Shown: one piece after another, positions 17,907 to 28,658 of the stretch
How positions within the stretch are numbered: the stretch's first letter is position 1
How the letters are laid out: every line of letters begins with the position of its first letter
Source: Kushneria indalinina DSM 14324
GTDB taxonomy: Bacteria > Pseudomonadota > Gammaproteobacteria > Pseudomonadales > Halomonadaceae
Direction of reading: 5' to 3'
Assembly: GCF_003385845.1 (NCBI RefSeq)
Contig: NZ_QRDJ01000008.1
Coordinates: forward strand, 496,001 to 560,000
Length of the DNA: 64,000 nucleotides
Made by a program: the position numbers and the translations under genes
Notes under the pieces: model-generated
Seen by the model: only the letters and a program-made list of their open reading frames with translations
Databases searched by the model: none
Told to the model about the DNA's origin: nothing

Positions 17907-18086
17907 GTCTTTACCTCCAAAGGCTTTAAGAAACGGGGATGGCGGATACGACGCGGTCTCGATGGATGCCGTACAGATTATCGCATTGTAGTGTTGGCAG
18001 CATCTGCCCGGCCCTGCAATGCCTGGGGCTTGAGAGCAGGGCTTTTGCCCCCATATTGGCACTCAGAAACGGTGTGGAGAGATGGC

Positions 18087-18479
18087 ATGAGCGAACAGGT
18101 TCGACTCGACAAATGGCTCTGGGCCGCCCGGTTTTTCAAAACCCGGGGGCTTGCGCAAAAGGCCATCGATGGTGGCAAGGTTCACTACAACGGTGCGCGT
18201 AGCAAGGTCAGCAAGATTGTAGAGCCCGGTGCACTGCTGATGTTGCCTCAGGGCTGGGATCGCATCGAGGTCGAAATCATCGACGTCAGCGACAAGCGGC
18301 GCGGTGCTTCCGAGGCTCAGGCGCTCTATCGTGAAACACAGGCCAGCGTTGAGCGTCGCACTCGTGAAGCCGAAATTCGCCGCATGGACAAGAGCATGCA
18401 GCCGCCAAAGGGGCGTCCGGATCGCCGGGCCCGTCGCGATATCCAGAATTTCCAGCGTCACAAGCACGACGACTCCTGA
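18087..18479 (+). CDS. hslR: Ribosome-associated heat shock protein Hsp15
   Basis: Hsp15 binds 50S subunits carrying a stuck nascent chain and helps recycle them. 130 residues: an S4 RNA-binding domain at about 5-65 (RLDKWLWAARFFKTRGLA, then GGKVHYNG) and a basic C-terminal tail rich in Arg and Lys (RRMDKSMQPPKGRPDRRARR, about 96-115). The ATG at 18087 follows a GGAGAG. It lies directly upstream of hslO, and the hslR-hslO heat-shock pairing is classical. Confidence 0.95.
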   Translation: MSEQVRLDKWLWAARFFKTRGLAQKAIDGGKVHYNGARSKVSKIVEPGALLMLPQGWDRIEVEIIDVSDKRRGASEAQALYRETQASVERRTREAEIRRMDKSMQPPKGRPDRRARRDIQNFQRHKHDDS

Positions 18480-18561
18480 CCCTGATGCAGTGCCTCGATG
18501 ACCGGCTTTCTTGTCATCCTGCCTGCCGCGCCGATTACTCCTTCTCCTTATCGGATGACCC

Positions 18562-19449
18562 ATGGATCATATTCAACGCTTTATCTTTGACGACACCAAT
18601 GTTCGCGGCGAGCTGGTCAAGGCGGATGACACCTGTCTGGACATCATCAATCGTCACGGCTACCCCGAGGTGGTCAATCGCCAGCTCAGCGAGATGCTGG
18701 CGGCCGTCGCGCTGCTGACGGCGACCATCAAGCTGGATGGTGTATTGACTCTTGAGGTCAAGGGCAACGGCCCGGTCAGCCTTTTGATGGCGGAGTCCAA
18801 CCCCGGCCATGATGACAATGGCCAGCGTTTGCGAGCGATTGCACGGCTGGCCGAGGATCAGCCGCTGCCCGAAGAGGGCGCGACGCTTCAGGCGCTGATG
18901 GGCGAGGGGCACATCGTGATGACGCTGGATCCGCATGAGGGCCAGCGCTACCAGGGCATTGTCGCGCTGGAAGCGGAGACGCTGGCGCAGTGTCTCGAGG
19001 GTTATTTTGAGCGTTCCGAGCAGCTGCCCAGCCGCCTGTGGTTGTCTGCCTCGAAATCCCATGCAGCCGGGCTGATGCTTCAGACCCTGCCTGAAGATGA
19101 CAGTCTCAAGGACACCGATGCCTGGCCGCGGCTCAACATGCTGGCCGATACCCTCAAGTCCGAGGAGCTGCTGGAGCTGCCGGCGCGCGATATTCTGGTG
19201 CGTCTGTTCCACGAAGAGCAGATCCGGGTGTTCGAGCCGGACCCGATCGGTTTTGGCTGCACCTGTTCGCGCGAGCGCTTTGCCAGTGCGCTGCACCAGC
19301 TGGGTCCGGATGAGTTGCGTTCGGTGGTAGAAGAGCAGGGCGAGCTGAGCACGACCTGTCATTTCTGCAACACGGATTACACCTTCAGCGCTGCCGATAT
19401 CGAGGCGTTGATTGAATCACCCGATGCCCCTTCCCCAACGCTGCACTGA
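18562..19449 (+). CDS. hslO: Redox-regulated chaperone Hsp33
   Basis: Hsp33 is a cytosolic holdase activated by oxidation and unfolding. The 295-residue protein has the folded chaperone core up to about 230 and the C-terminal redox switch with four zinc Cys in CTCS (around 234-236) and CHFC (around 267-270). The segment YPEVV and LTATIKLDG typical of the family are present. It follows hslR by 82 bases. The acidic end ([14 protein letters not shown]) is a normal variation. Confidence 0.96.
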   Translation: MDHIQRFIFDDTNVRGELVKADDTCLDIINRHGYPEVVNRQLSEMLAAVALLTATIKLDGVLTLEVKGNGPVSLLMAESNPGHDDNGQRLRAIARLAEDQPLPEEGATLQALMGEGHIVMTLDPHEGQRYQGIVALEAETLAQCLEGYFERSEQLPSRLWLSASKSHAAGLMLQTLPEDDSLKDTDAWPRLNMLADTLKSEELLELPARDILVRLFHEEQIRVFEPDPIGFGCTCSRERFASALHQLGPDELRSVVEEQGELSTTCHFCNTDYTFSAADIEALIESPDAPSPTLH

Positions 19450-19687
19450 TGGATCCTTCTCCCGGGCCAGCGTGCCATGTCTTTTCTTGTGGGCCGGCAC
19501 GTTGTGCCTTTTCGGTTAATGCTGCCGTGATACATTCTCCGTTTGAAGCGATTTGGTCATAATACGCTTTTCCGGCCGACGGGCGCTGTCTCGCGTGGCG
19601 CTTGCCGGTGCGGGAATATAACGCCAGAGGCACATGATAAGTGTCCATGCGCTTAACGAGAGAGAATGGCTTATGCCCGGGATAAAC

Positions 19688-21244
19688 ATGACAACGAATA
19701 TGAGCACTCCCCGTATCAATGCAAGTGCCGCCGAGCTGGTGGAGCATGCCATCTCGCGTGGTGAAGCAAGACTTGCGGCCAACGGGGCGCTGGTGGCGGA
19801 AACGGGGCGGCGTACCGGACGTTCCCCTGTTGACCGCTACATTGTCGATGAGCCCTCCACCAGTCACGAAATCGACTGGGGCAACGTCAATCGCCCTTTT
19901 GCCGTCGAGCATTTTGACGCGCTGTGGGAGCGGGTCGAAGAGTTTCTGGCCGACAAGGGCGCCTTTGAGACCGAGCTGCACGTGGGGGCTGATCCCGAGC
20001 ACTACCTGCCGATTCGTGTCATGGCCCAGTATGCCTGGCACACGCTGTTCGCACGCAACCTTTTTGTACGAGCGCAGCCGTTCAACCCGCGTGACAAGCG
20101 CGAATGGCAGGTCATGAGTGCGCCAGAGTTTGTCTGTCAGCCCGAGCGTGATCACACCCACTCCGATGGCACGGTCATCATCAATTTTGCCCGTCGTCGG
20201 GTGCTGATCGCGGGCATGCATTACGCCGGAGAGATGAAAAAGGCGATGTTCACGGTGCAGAATTTTCTGCTGCCGGAAAAGGATGTGCTGCCCATGCACT
20301 GCAGCGCCAACGTTGGCGACAATGGTGAGACGACGCTCTTTTTCGGCCTTTCCGGTACCGGCAAGACCACGCTTTCCGCTGACCCGTCGCGCTATCTGAT
20401 CGGCGATGACGAGCACGGCTGGGGCGAGGGCACCGTCTTCAATCTCGAAGGGGGCTGCTACGCCAAGACCGTCGACCTGAGCGAAAAGAACGAGCCCATC
20501 ATCTATCGGGCCATTCGCTTTCCGGCGGTACTTGAAAACGTGGTGCTCGATGCGTCGCGACAGCCTGTCTACGATGACGCCTCATTAACGCAGAATGCCC
20601 GCGCAGCCTACCCGCTGGAGCACGTCGACAAGCGAACGGTGGACAATCGTGCCGGCGAGCCCAGTGCCATTGTCTTTCTGACCTGCGACATGAGCGGTGT
20701 GCTGCCGCCGGTGTCGATCCTGTCACGTGAAGCGGCGGCCTATCACTTTCTTTCCGGCTATACCGCGCGGGTCGGGTCCACCGAGATCGGTGCCGGCAGT
20801 GCACTGGAAGCGACCTTCTCGACCTGCTTTGGCGCGCCGTTTTTCCCGCGCCCGGCCCATGAGTATGCCGAGCTTCTGATCAAGCGCATTGAAGCTTTCG
20901 ACTCGCATGTCTATCTGGTCAATACAGGCTGGGCCGGCGGGGCCTACGGGCAGGGCGGCAAGCGTTTCAGTATTCCCACGACCCGGGCCATCATCAGTGC
21001 CATCCAGAGTGGCGATCTCAAAAATGCCGAGACGGTGACGGTCCCGGGGCTCAACCTGTCGGTACCGGTAGCCGTCAAGGGCGTGGATTCGACGCTGCTT
21101 GACCCACGCAAGGCCTGGCAGGATGAAGCGGCCTTTAATGAGCAGGCCCGTGCCCTGATTGATAAATTCATCGATAACTTCAGCCGTTTCGACGGTGTCG
21201 ATGACGCCATTACCGGTGCCGGGCCGAGTCCGATTCAGAAGTAG
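19688..21244 (+). CDS. pckA: Phosphoenolpyruvate carboxykinase (ATP)
   Basis: Converts oxaloacetate and ATP to PEP, CO2 and ADP, the entry to gluconeogenesis. 518 residues from ATG 19688. The N-terminal [12 protein letters not shown] block, the active-site KKAMF region, the P-loop [11 protein letters not shown] (around 220-230), the kinase-2 loop GDDEHGWG and the [10 protein letters not shown]-like RTVDNRAG segment are all present. In-frame starts at 19634 and 19673 would add 18 or 5 residues; the chosen Met best matches the length of related proteins. A terminator follows at 21290. The gene is monocistronic, 238 bases after hslO. Confidence 0.95.
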   Translation: MTTNMSTPRINASAAELVEHAISRGEARLAANGALVAETGRRTGRSPVDRYIVDEPSTSHEIDWGNVNRPFAVEHFDALWERVEEFLADKGAFETELHVGADPEHYLPIRVMAQYAWHTLFARNLFVRAQPFNPRDKREWQVMSAPEFVCQPERDHTHSDGTVIINFARRRVLIAGMHYAGEMKKAMFTVQNFLLPEKDVLPMHCSANVGDNGETTLFFGLSGTGKTTLSADPSRYLIGDDEHGWGEGTVFNLEGGCYAKTVDLSEKNEPIIYRAIRFPAVLENVVLDASRQPVYDDASLTQNARAAYPLEHVDKRTVDNRAGEPSAIVFLTCDMSGVLPPVSILSREAAAYHFLSGYTARVGSTEIGAGSALEATFSTCFGAPFFPRPAHEYAELLIKRIEAFDSHVYLVNTGWAGGAYGQGGKRFSIPTTRAIISAIQSGDLKNAETVTVPGLNLSVPVAVKGVDSTLLDPRKAWQDEAAFNEQARALIDKFIDNFSRFDGVDDAITGAGPSPIQK

Positions 21245-21289
21245 AGCCTGCCCGGTCCGGTAACGCCTGCGCCAGAATGCAGATGATCG

Positions 21290-21322
21290 TGGCGACAGCT
21301 TTTGAGCTGTCGCCATTTTTTT
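21290..21322 (+). terminator. Rho-independent terminator of pckA
   Basis: An 11-bp perfect stem (tggcgacagct / agctgtcgcca), 4-base loop TTTG and seven T, 46 bases past the stop. Confidence 0.92.
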
Positions 21323-21408
21323 ACAGTCGATGGCTCTATATCGGGGTTGTCCCGTCAACGCATGGTTTGTGATACCCTGGCGCCCTGTTTGGAAGGGAAT
21401 GCGTTTTC

Positions 21409-23769
21409 ATGACACAGATTTCTTCGATGGCAGCGCGGCTGGCGACCGAGCTTTCCGAGGCTGCCGGTGCGACTGCCGTTCGTCCTGCCCAGATCGAGGC
21501 TACCATCGCCCTGCTGGATGAAGGGGCCACCGTGCCGTTCATCTCTCGCTACCGCAAGGAAGCCACCGGCGGACTGGATGATAGCCAGCTGCGTCTGCTG
21601 GAAACTCGCCTGCGCTATCTGCGCGAGCTCGATGAGCGTCGTGAGACGGTGCTGGCATCGATCGAGGAGCAGGGCAAGCTCGACGATGCCCTGCGGGCCA
21701 GCATTCTGGCCGCCGATACCAAGCAGCGGCTGGAAGACCTTTATCTGCCCTATCGCAAGAAGCGCCGTACCAAGGCGCAGATTGCGCGCGAGGCGGGTCT
21801 CGAGCCGCTGGCCGACGCCCTTCTGAACGATCCCTCTCTGGTGCCTGAACAGCTGGCGGCCGATTATCTCAGTGAGGAACATGGCATTACCGATGCCCGT
21901 ACTGCGCTGGATGGTGCCAGACAGATTCTGATGGAGCGTTTTGCCGAGTCGCCGGCACTGGTCGGTCGGCTGCGTGATCGCCTGTGGCAGGAGGCCGAGC
22001 TGGTTTCCACCATGCTTGCCGGTCAGGAGAGCAGTGGGGCCAAGTTTTCAGACTATTTTGATCATCGTGAAAGACTGTCGAAGGCGCCGTCACATCGGGC
22101 GCTGGCCATGTTCCGTGGCCGTCAGGAGGGCGTGCTGGGGCTGGCGCTCAAGCTGCCCGATGAAGATGAGGCGAGCGTGCATCCCTGTGAAGTCGAGATT
22201 GCACGGGAGTTTGGCATCAGCGATCACGCGCGTCCCGCCGACCGCTGGTTGAAGGAAGTGGTGCGCTGGACCTGGCGGGTCAAGCTCTATACGCATCTGG
22301 AAACCGAGTTGCTGGGCCAGCTGCGTGAGCAGGCAGAAGCTACAGCCATCAGCGTCTTTGCCGATAACCTGAAGGATTTGCTGCTGGCAGCGCCGGCCGG
22401 GGCCCGTGCCACGCTGGGTCTTGATCCGGGGCTCAGGACTGGGGTCAAGGTGGCGGTGGTGGATTCAACGGGGAAAGTGGTGGATCACACCGCCATTTAC
22501 CCACATGCGCCGCGGAACCAGTGGGACGCTTCGCTGGTCACACTGACAGAGTTGTGCAGGAAACACGATGTCGGCCTGGTGGCCATCGGTAACGGCACCG
22601 CCAGTCGCGAAACCGACCGGCTGGCTGCCGATCTGCTGGATCGGCTCAAGGGCCAGGACATTGCCAGGGTCATGGTGAGTGAGGCTGGCGCCTCGGTCTA
22701 TTCAGCCTCCGAGTTTGCCTCGCGTGAACTGCCGGAGCTTGATGTCACCATTCGTGGCGCCGTGTCGATTGCGCGCCGCCTGCAGGACCCGCTGGCCGAG
22801 CTGGTCAAGATCGATCCCAAATCCATCGGGGTGGGGCAGTACCAGCATGATGTTTCACAGCTGATGCTGGCGCGCTCGCTGGACGCCGTAGTGGAGGATT
22901 GCGTCAATGCCGTGGGGGTAGATCTCAATACGGCTTCTTCGGCGCTGCTGGCCCGTGTGTCCGGTCTCAATAGTACGCTTGCCGACAATATCGTGGCCTG
23001 GCGTGACAATCATGGTGCCTTTGATAATCGTCGCCAGATTCTCGAGGTGACGCGTCTGGGGCCCAAGACCTTTGAGCAGTGCGCGGGCTTTTTGCGCATC
23101 AATGGTGGCAGCAACCCGCTGGACGCCTCGGCGGTTCATCCCGAGGCCTATCCGCTGGCAGAGCGTATTGCTCAGGCCAGCCGCCGGAACCTGAAGACCC
23201 TGATCGGCGACAGCGATTTTCTGCGTAGTGTTCGCGCCGCAGAGTATGTCGATGAGCGCTTCGGGCTGCCGACGGTGAGCGATCTTTTAAAGGAGCTGCA
23301 AAAGCCGGGGCGCGACCCGCGGCCTGAATTTCGCGCTGCACAGTTTCAGGAAGGGGTCGAGAAGGTCAGCGACCTGACCGCCGGCATGGTGCTGGAAGGG
23401 GTGATCACCAACGTGACCCATTTTGGCGCCTTTGTGGATGTCGGCGTTCATCAGGATGGGCTGGTGCATATCTCGGCGCTGTCGCATCAGTTCGTGCAGG
23501 ACCCGCGTACAGTGGTCAAGGCTGGTGACGTGGTTAAAGTCAAGGTGATGAGCGTGGATCAGGCGCGCCAGCGTATTGCGCTGTCCATGCGTCTTGATGA
23601 CACCCCGGATGCCGAGCAGGACAGCCATGCCAGGGGAGCCGGGCGCCGCGATGGCGGCAGGTCCCAGGCACGCGGCAAGGAGAAGGCGCCTTCACAGGAG
23701 CCGGTCGGGGCGCTGGGCGCAGCGCTGCTCAAGGCAGGCGCGGGCAAGCCACGCGATCGAAAGCGTTGA
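21409..23769 (+). CDS. tex: Tex-family S1 RNA-binding transcription accessory protein
   Basis: A 786-residue cytosolic nucleic-acid-binding protein resembling eukaryotic Spt6. Order of parts: helical Tex N-terminal region (1-200), RNase H-like YqgF domain starting at about 342 ([17 protein letters not shown]), helix-hairpin-helix elements near 505-560 ([28 protein letters not shown]), and an S1 domain at about 655-725 ([21 protein letters not shown]). The last 45 residues are basic and disordered ([14 protein letters not shown]). Homologues affect transcription and toxin expression in Bordetella; a housekeeping role is likely. It stands alone. Confidence 0.95.
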   Translation: MTQISSMAARLATELSEAAGATAVRPAQIEATIALLDEGATVPFISRYRKEATGGLDDSQLRLLETRLRYLRELDERRETVLASIEEQGKLDDALRASILAADTKQRLEDLYLPYRKKRRTKAQIAREAGLEPLADALLNDPSLVPEQLAADYLSEEHGITDARTALDGARQILMERFAESPALVGRLRDRLWQEAELVSTMLAGQESSGAKFSDYFDHRERLSKAPSHRALAMFRGRQEGVLGLALKLPDEDEASVHPCEVEIAREFGISDHARPADRWLKEVVRWTWRVKLYTHLETELLGQLREQAEATAISVFADNLKDLLLAAPAGARATLGLDPGLRTGVKVAVVDSTGKVVDHTAIYPHAPRNQWDASLVTLTELCRKHDVGLVAIGNGTASRETDRLAADLLDRLKGQDIARVMVSEAGASVYSASEFASRELPELDVTIRGAVSIARRLQDPLAELVKIDPKSIGVGQYQHDVSQLMLARSLDAVVEDCVNAVGVDLNTASSALLARVSGLNSTLADNIVAWRDNHGAFDNRRQILEVTRLGPKTFEQCAGFLRINGGSNPLDASAVHPEAYPLAERIAQASRRNLKTLIGDSDFLRSVRAAEYVDERFGLPTVSDLLKELQKPGRDPRPEFRAAQFQEGVEKVSDLTAGMVLEGVITNVTHFGAFVDVGVHQDGLVHISALSHQFVQDPRTVVKAGDVVKVKVMSVDQARQRIALSMRLDDTPDAEQDSHARGAGRRDGGRSQARGKEKAPSQEPVGALGAALLKAGAGKPRDRKR

Positions 23770-23904
23770 CATGATAAACTCGTTAGCATGCGCACTTTGG
23801 TGCTTGAAAGGGCCGAGTCGCGCTTCATAATGAGCACACTATTGGCAGATACCGGCGCCTGACTGATGTAGTGTCAGCGGGGGCTGGTCGACGAAAACAG
23901 TTCC

Positions 23905-23964
23905 GGAGCCCCGTCTCGGCAACAGGCCGACAGGCGCGCGATCAGCCCAATGCGCGCGGGCTCC
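23905..23964 (+). promoter_or_regulatory. Potential three-way-junction RNA leader upstream of gshA
   Basis: Outer stem ggagccc (23905-23911) with gggctcc (23958-23964); inside it a 5-bp hairpin tcggc/gccga (23916-23930, loop aacag) and a 6-bp hairpin GCGCGC/GCGCGC (23934-23939 with 23952-23957). It ends 21 bases before the TTG start and just ahead of the ribosome site. It does not match a riboswitch class I know, and GC-rich DNA forms stems by chance. Confidence 0.3.
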
Positions 23965-23985
23965 CGCAAGAGAAGGTGTTCAACC

Positions 23986-25587
23986 TTGTCCGAGCAATTC
24001 ACTCGCCGCATCGATGGATTGAGCGCACCGGCGCAGCAGGGCCTTTTTGGCCGCATTCGCCGGGGCATTGAAAAGGAAGGGCTGCGCGTGGATTCTCAGG
24101 GGCGCATCGTTTCAACGCCTCATCCGCATGCTCTGGGCTCGAAGCTGACCCACCCCTACATCACGACCGATTATTCAGAGTCGCTGCTGGAGTACATCAC
24201 ACCGGTCTTCTCCCGACCGTCGGATGCGCTCGCGTTTCTGGGCGATCTTCATCGCTACAGCTATCGCTATCTGGGTCAGGAGCTGATCTGGCCCTCCAGC
24301 ATGCCCGCCGAACTCGATGGCAACGACAGCGTGCCGATTGCCGATTACGGCAACTCCAACGTGGGTACCATGAAGCGAGTCTATCGCAATGGGCTGGATA
24401 TGCGTTACGGGCGTATCATGCAGTCGATCGCCGGTATCCATTACAACTTTTCATTGCCTGATGAGCTCTGGACGCATCTCCAGGAGATTGACGGTCAGCA
24501 GGCCGTCTCGGCCCAGGCGTTTCGGTCGCGGGCCTATTTCGATCTTATTCGAAACTTTCGCCGTAACAGCTGGGTACTGATGTACCTGTTCGGCGCCTCA
24601 CCCGGCGTGGATCGCAGTTTCCTTGAGGGGCGCGATGCCGGGCTGCTTCCCCATGGTGAGCAAACGCTGCTCTCGGACACGGCCTCGACGCTTCGCATGA
24701 GTGATCTGGGCTACCAGAACAAGGTGCAGTCGCAGCTACGGATCTGTTTCAACACGCTTGAAAATTATATCGGTACCCTGCGCCATGCCATCGTTACTCC
24801 GTGGCCTGACTATGAGCGTGAGGGCGTTGAGAAGGAGGGCGAATGGCGCCAGCTCAATGCCAACATGCTGCAGATCGAAAACGAGTATTACAGCGATATT
24901 CGCCCCAAGCGTGTAGCGCGCCACGATGAGACGCCAACCCAGGCCATGGAATCGCGCGGTGTGGAATATATCGAAGTGCGCTGTCTGGATCTCAATCCGT
25001 TCACGCCGCTGGGTATCGATGAGCAGCAGATCCACTTTATCGACACGTTCCTGGTCTGGTGCCTGCTCTCGCCCAGCCCCTGGATCAGTGACGAGGAGTG
25101 CGATCGCCTTGATGACAACCGGGCACAGGTGGTGCGTAGCGGCCGAGATGCCTCGCTGATGCTCTCCTTCGCCAGTGGCGACCGCCCGCTGCATGAGTGC
25201 CTGGAAGAGATTTTTGAAGCCATGGTGCCCATTGCCGAGCTGATGGACAGCGCTGACGAGTCCGCTCCCCATCAAAGGGCACTGACCGAACTGCGTGAGA
25301 GGGTTCATCATCCCGAGAAGACACCGGCCGGGCGCATGCATCAGCAGATGCAGCAAAGCGGCAGCGATTTTGTGACCTGGTCATTGGCGCGTGCGCGTGA
25401 ACATGCCCAGTGGTTTGCGAATACGGAAATGGATCCGGCGCGTCATACGCTGCTGGATCAGCTGGTGGACACCTCCCATCAGCAGCAGCAGGAAACGGAA
25501 GACAGCGACGACGTTGATTTCTCAACCTTTATGCAGCGTTATTTCGAACATGCGCGTCAATTGAAGGTCAATAATGGCGCCTCATAA
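23986..25587 (+). CDS. gshA: Glutamate-cysteine ligase
   Basis: GshA joins glutamate and cysteine, the first and rate-limiting step of glutathione synthesis. From TTG 23986 the protein is 533 residues and starts MSEQFTRRIDGLSAP, in register with proteobacterial GshA (E. coli 518). Blocks include GIEKEGLRV with the metal Glu residues, HPYITTDYSESLLEYITP, IAGIHYNFS and EVRCLDLNPFTPLGID. AGAAGG lies 9-10 bases before the TTG. An ATG at 23950 in the same frame would add 12 basic residues that families lack and would fall inside the putative leader structure, so the TTG is preferred. It is followed 32 bases later by dsbB. Confidence 0.93.
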   Translation: MSEQFTRRIDGLSAPAQQGLFGRIRRGIEKEGLRVDSQGRIVSTPHPHALGSKLTHPYITTDYSESLLEYITPVFSRPSDALAFLGDLHRYSYRYLGQELIWPSSMPAELDGNDSVPIADYGNSNVGTMKRVYRNGLDMRYGRIMQSIAGIHYNFSLPDELWTHLQEIDGQQAVSAQAFRSRAYFDLIRNFRRNSWVLMYLFGASPGVDRSFLEGRDAGLLPHGEQTLLSDTASTLRMSDLGYQNKVQSQLRICFNTLENYIGTLRHAIVTPWPDYEREGVEKEGEWRQLNANMLQIENEYYSDIRPKRVARHDETPTQAMESRGVEYIEVRCLDLNPFTPLGIDEQQIHFIDTFLVWCLLSPSPWISDEECDRLDDNRAQVVRSGRDASLMLSFASGDRPLHECLEEIFEAMVPIAELMDSADESAPHQRALTELRERVHHPEKTPAGRMHQQMQQSGSDFVTWSLARAREHAQWFANTEMDPARHTLLDQLVDTSHQQQQETEDSDDVDFSTFMQRYFEHARQLKVNNGAS

Positions 25588-25619
25588 CGAAGTAACCACA
25601 TAAACGGGTGGAGCAACGC

Positions 25620-26147
25620 ATGTCGAAACTGTTGAACCGGTCAGCACGTCAATGGTGCCTTGCTGGCAGTGCCTTTTGTATTTTCATGCTGGCGTTCGCG
25701 CTGGTACTGCAGTATGGCTTCGGGCTTGAACCCTGTCCGCTATGCACCTTTCAGCGCGTTGCCGTGCTGGCGGCGCTGGTGCCCCTGATTATTGGTGCGC
25801 TGCACAATCCCCGGGGGTGGGGCGGCAGTGTCTATGGGGTGTTGGCGTTGATCGGTGCCGGAGCCGGTATCTTTCTGGCCGGTCGACATGTCTGGTTGCA
25901 GAGTCTTCCCGCCGACCAGGTCCCCAGCTGCGGGCCGGGGCTGGATTACATGATGGAAGTTCTGCCCCTGCAGAGCGTGATTGCCACGGTGCTGAGTGCT
26001 TCCGGCGAGTGCGCCGAGGTTGAAGGCAGCTTTCTGGGCATCTCCCTGCCCGGATGGACACTGGTGGGTTTTGTTGTCCTGGCCCTGATGACGCTCGCTC
26101 TGACGGTAGGCGCCATCAAGCGACAGCAGTTGAAAAGCGCGGCCTGA
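25620..26147 (+). CDS. dsbB: Disulfide bond formation protein DsbB
   Basis: Inner-membrane quinone reductase that reoxidises periplasmic DsbA. 175 residues, four membrane helices (about 14-32, 44-61, 69-88, 143-163). The two redox pairs are visible: C39-C42 (EPCPLC) in the first periplasmic loop and C104-C131 in the second. FQR after the first pair carries the Arg that stabilises ubiquinone. The ATG at 25620 is preceded by GGGTGGAG; a GTG 12 bases upstream is less likely. The terminator at 26197 ends the transcript. The C104 to C131 spacing is longer by a few residues than in E. coli (C104-C130 there). Confidence 0.94.
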   Translation: MSKLLNRSARQWCLAGSAFCIFMLAFALVLQYGFGLEPCPLCTFQRVAVLAALVPLIIGALHNPRGWGGSVYGVLALIGAGAGIFLAGRHVWLQSLPADQVPSCGPGLDYMMEVLPLQSVIATVLSASGECAEVEGSFLGISLPGWTLVGFVVLALMTLALTVGAIKRQQLKSAA

Positions 26148-26196
26148 AAAAATTCTGGTTTGAAAAGACGCAGGCGATATCAACGCCTGCTGCTAT

Positions 26197-26226
26197 AAAA
26201 AAGGCACCCCGAAGGGTGCCTTTTTT
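26197..26226. terminator. Bidirectional terminator between dsbB and mqo
   Basis: A run of A, a 7-bp perfect stem (ggcaccc / gggtgcc), 4-base loop CGAA and six T. It can end both dsbB (plus) and mqo (minus), whose stops converge here. Confidence 0.9.
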
Positions 26227-26249
26227 GTGGCGGTCGTCTGGCGGTCGGC

Positions 26250-27719
26250 TCAGGCCTCGGGGCCGACGCTTTTGCCCTCTTTTTCCTTTTCCTGCTCAGC
26301 ATCGAGATCTTCACCATGGGATGACTGTTCGGGTGACATCTGCGGTGCTTCATCAAGGCCTCGAAGCTCGACTTCGCCCATCAGGAGATCTTTTTCGAAA
26401 GCCTCCTTGTCGATGTTGAAGCCCAGAAACTGCTGTGCCAGATACAGATCCTTTTCGGCATTGCCCAGGCAGCTGGTGCCACCGGGCGAGGGGGTCATGT
26501 TGAACACGATACCGGTACCGGGATCGATCTTGGCCTCACCCATGACCAGCTTTTTGGCCGTCTTGTCGATCAACTGGGGACGTACGCCACCAAAGCCCTT
26601 GGCAAACTCGACATCCTGGGGACGAAGGCTCGGCACGATGCTCTTGATGCTCTGATAGAAGAGCTTTTCACGCAGGACCGGCACTTCATACATGAAGTTC
26701 TTGAACACGTAGTTGCGAATGTCGCGCACCTTGAGCAGGTCCCAGAAGACCTTTGCCACGCTGCTGTCAAAGCGGAATACGCGCAGAAATTCCGTGAAGG
26801 TCTTGCTGTTGTAGCGCTCAAGCAGCGGCAGCATCAGCGCCGTCGGTCCGAAGCGGGTCTTGCCGTCGACCAGAACGTCCGGGTCGCCGTGAACGGCGGC
26901 AAAGGGCAGGTTCTCGTTCTGGATGGTGTAGACCTTGCCGTTGAGAACCTTGGGCGTGAAATAAAACGAACCGGCCATCGGGAGGCAGGACTTGTCCAGA
27001 CCATAGCCCATCTGATGGGCAAACAGCAGAGAATGACCACCGGCTGCCACCACCACATAGCGGGCCTGCAGGGTACCCTTGTTGGGGGTAGTGACCTTGA
27101 AGAGATCGCCTTCCTTCTCGATCTTGTGCACCGGCGTCGAGAGGTGCAGATCGCAGGTCATGCCCTTTTTCTCGGCATCCTGACCGGCGTATTTAACGAA
27201 CGCCTCTGACAGCGTGGTGTAATTAACGGCCGTATATTCGTTGGGCGAGCCCAGTGCCAGAATCTTCTCTGCCGGGTCACGTCCTTCCACGACCCTGGGT
27301 TCCTGGGCGGCGATATCATCGCGTTCCAGAAGGCGCATTTCCGGGAAGAGTTCACGAAAGGTGTCAAAGCGCTTGCGCAGGAAGTCGCACTGCTTGTCGC
27401 CGACACCAAGCACCATCTTGGGATAGCGATAGATGATGTTGTCGCGCTCTTCGGTGGAAAGCTTGGTACCGAAGTTGACCACCATGCCGGCAGTACGCTT
27501 GGTCGTGCGCGCCTTTTCCAGCGTGTAATTGGTTTCGATATCGCCACAGTGAATGGTCTGGCTGTTGTTGCGACCATGCGAGTTGACGATGGCAACCTTG
27601 TCATACTTCTCGACCAGCCCAATGGCGTTTAGATCGGTATACCGGGCCAGTTCATACAAAAGGGCAGTGCCTGATACGCCGCCACCCACGATAAGGACAT
27701 CATACGTCGTTGCTGCCAT
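26250..27719 (-). CDS. mqo: Malate:quinone oxidoreductase
   Basis: FAD-dependent, membrane-associated enzyme oxidising malate to oxaloacetate with transfer of electrons to quinone. 489 residues. The FAD dinucleotide fold begins DVLIVGGGVSGTALLYELA (GGGVSG at 11-16), followed by VEKYDKVAIVNS and NNSQTIHCGDIETNY, all characteristic; TPSPGGTSCLGNAEKD near 410-425 closes the FAD site. The last 40 residues are a charged tail (SSHGEDLDAEQEKEKEG) longer than in Pseudomonas and probably disordered. It is divergent from nothing close: 243 bases separate it from the HAD gene upstream. Confidence 0.96.
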   Translation of the reverse strand: MAATTYDVLIVGGGVSGTALLYELARYTDLNAIGLVEKYDKVAIVNSHGRNNSQTIHCGDIETNYTLEKARTTKRTAGMVVNFGTKLSTEERDNIIYRYPKMVLGVGDKQCDFLRKRFDTFRELFPEMRLLERDDIAAQEPRVVEGRDPAEKILALGSPNEYTAVNYTTLSEAFVKYAGQDAEKKGMTCDLHLSTPVHKIEKEGDLFKVTTPNKGTLQARYVVVAAGGHSLLFAHQMGYGLDKSCLPMAGSFYFTPKVLNGKVYTIQNENLPFAAVHGDPDVLVDGKTRFGPTALMLPLLERYNSKTFTEFLRVFRFDSSVAKVFWDLLKVRDIRNYVFKNFMYEVPVLREKLFYQSIKSIVPSLRPQDVEFAKGFGGVRPQLIDKTAKKLVMGEAKIDPGTGIVFNMTPSPGGTSCLGNAEKDLYLAQQFLGFNIDKEAFEKDLLMGEVELRGLDEAPQMSPEQSSHGEDLDAEQEKEKEGKSVGPEA

Positions 27720-27962
27720 GGCTTCTCACGCTCGGTTTGATGCGAGATTTGCGTCCTGTTCTATCAGCCCGACATGACACGGGGTCTTTACACACCGGAG
27801 GGTCATCGTCGCAGATGGGTGGATGACAAACAGGACACGCTGGGTCAAACGGCATTTCCATTGTCTGACCGGAGACCGGGTCTCGATCGGGAAGCCCCAT
27901 GGGTTGCCCTGCCGGTTCAGCCAATGGTGTCAAAGTGACACACTCCGCGATGGATATGTCGA

Positions 27963-28658
27963 TTATAGGGAATCACGCCGTTCGTCGCGATCCCGCAGGG
28001 TAATGATTTGCCAGCCGCGCTGTCTGGCAACGTCGGCCAGAATCGGATCCGGGTCGACGGCGACAGGATTGTCGACCCGCTCAAGCAGCGGCAGGTCATT
28101 TTGAGAGTCGCTGTAGAAAAAGGCGCCTTCAAGTGAGACGTCGTGCTCCTCAAGCCATTCTTCCAGACGAGTAATCTTGCCTTCGCGGAAACTGGGCGTC
28201 CCGGTGACGCGCCCGGTGTAGCGATTTTCTGCCATTTCAGGCTCCACGGCGATCAGGTGCTCGACGCCGAGTCTTTGCGCAATGGGCCCCGTGACGAAGC
28301 GGTTGGTGGCCGTAATGATCAGGAGCAGGTCGCCGCGGGCACGGTGCTTTCCCAGCAGTGCCTCTCCCTGGGGCAGGATAATGGGCTCGATACGGTCCAT
28401 CATGAACCCTTGATGCAGCTCGTCAAGCTCCTGTCTGGTATGGCGGGTCAGCGGGTCGAGGGCAAAGGCCAGGTATTCATGGATATCCAGCGTGCCGGCA
28501 TCGTAGGCGCGATGGAATCGATCATTTTCCCGGCGGAAATGTTCTCGGTCGACAATGCCCTGTTCGACCAGAAAATCGTTCCAGGCGTGATCGCTGTCGC
28601 CGCCAAGCAGCGTGTTGTCGAGATCGAATATGGCCAGCGTCAAGGGGGAAGCTCCCAT
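27963..28658 (-). CDS. HAD-IB family phosphatase (SerB-like)
   Basis: 231 residues from ATG 28658. Motif I is IFDLDNTL with nucleophile D12 and acid D14, motif II is IITATN, and motif III with Lys (EGKITRLEEW) precedes FYSDSQNDLPLLERVD. The cap domain between motif I and II is helical, as in phosphoserine phosphatase-like HAD-IB enzymes. The protein resembles the group annotated as histidinol-phosphate or phosphoserine phosphatases, usually found beside rppH in gammaproteobacteria; the substrate is not settled by sequence. The open frame reaches 29075 but that part overlaps rppH on the opposite strand and is not family-like. The start lacks a clear ribosome site. Confidence 0.85.
   Translation of the reverse strand: MGASPLTLAIFDLDNTLLGGDSDHAWNDFLVEQGIVDREHFRRENDRFHRAYDAGTLDIHEYLAFALDPLTRHTRQELDELHQGFMMDRIEPIILPQGEALLGKHRARGDLLLIITATNRFVTGPIAQRLGVEHLIAVEPEMAENRYTGRVTGTPSFREGKITRLEEWLEEHDVSLEGAFFYSDSQNDLPLLERVDNPVAVDPDPILADVARQRGWQIITLRDRDERRDSL

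Noticed and set aside
27720-27962. Minus-strand frame of 77 codons upstream of mqo (27700-27933)
   Set aside because: Cys/Pro/Asp-rich with no ribosome site, overlapping the mqo start; composition not like a protein.
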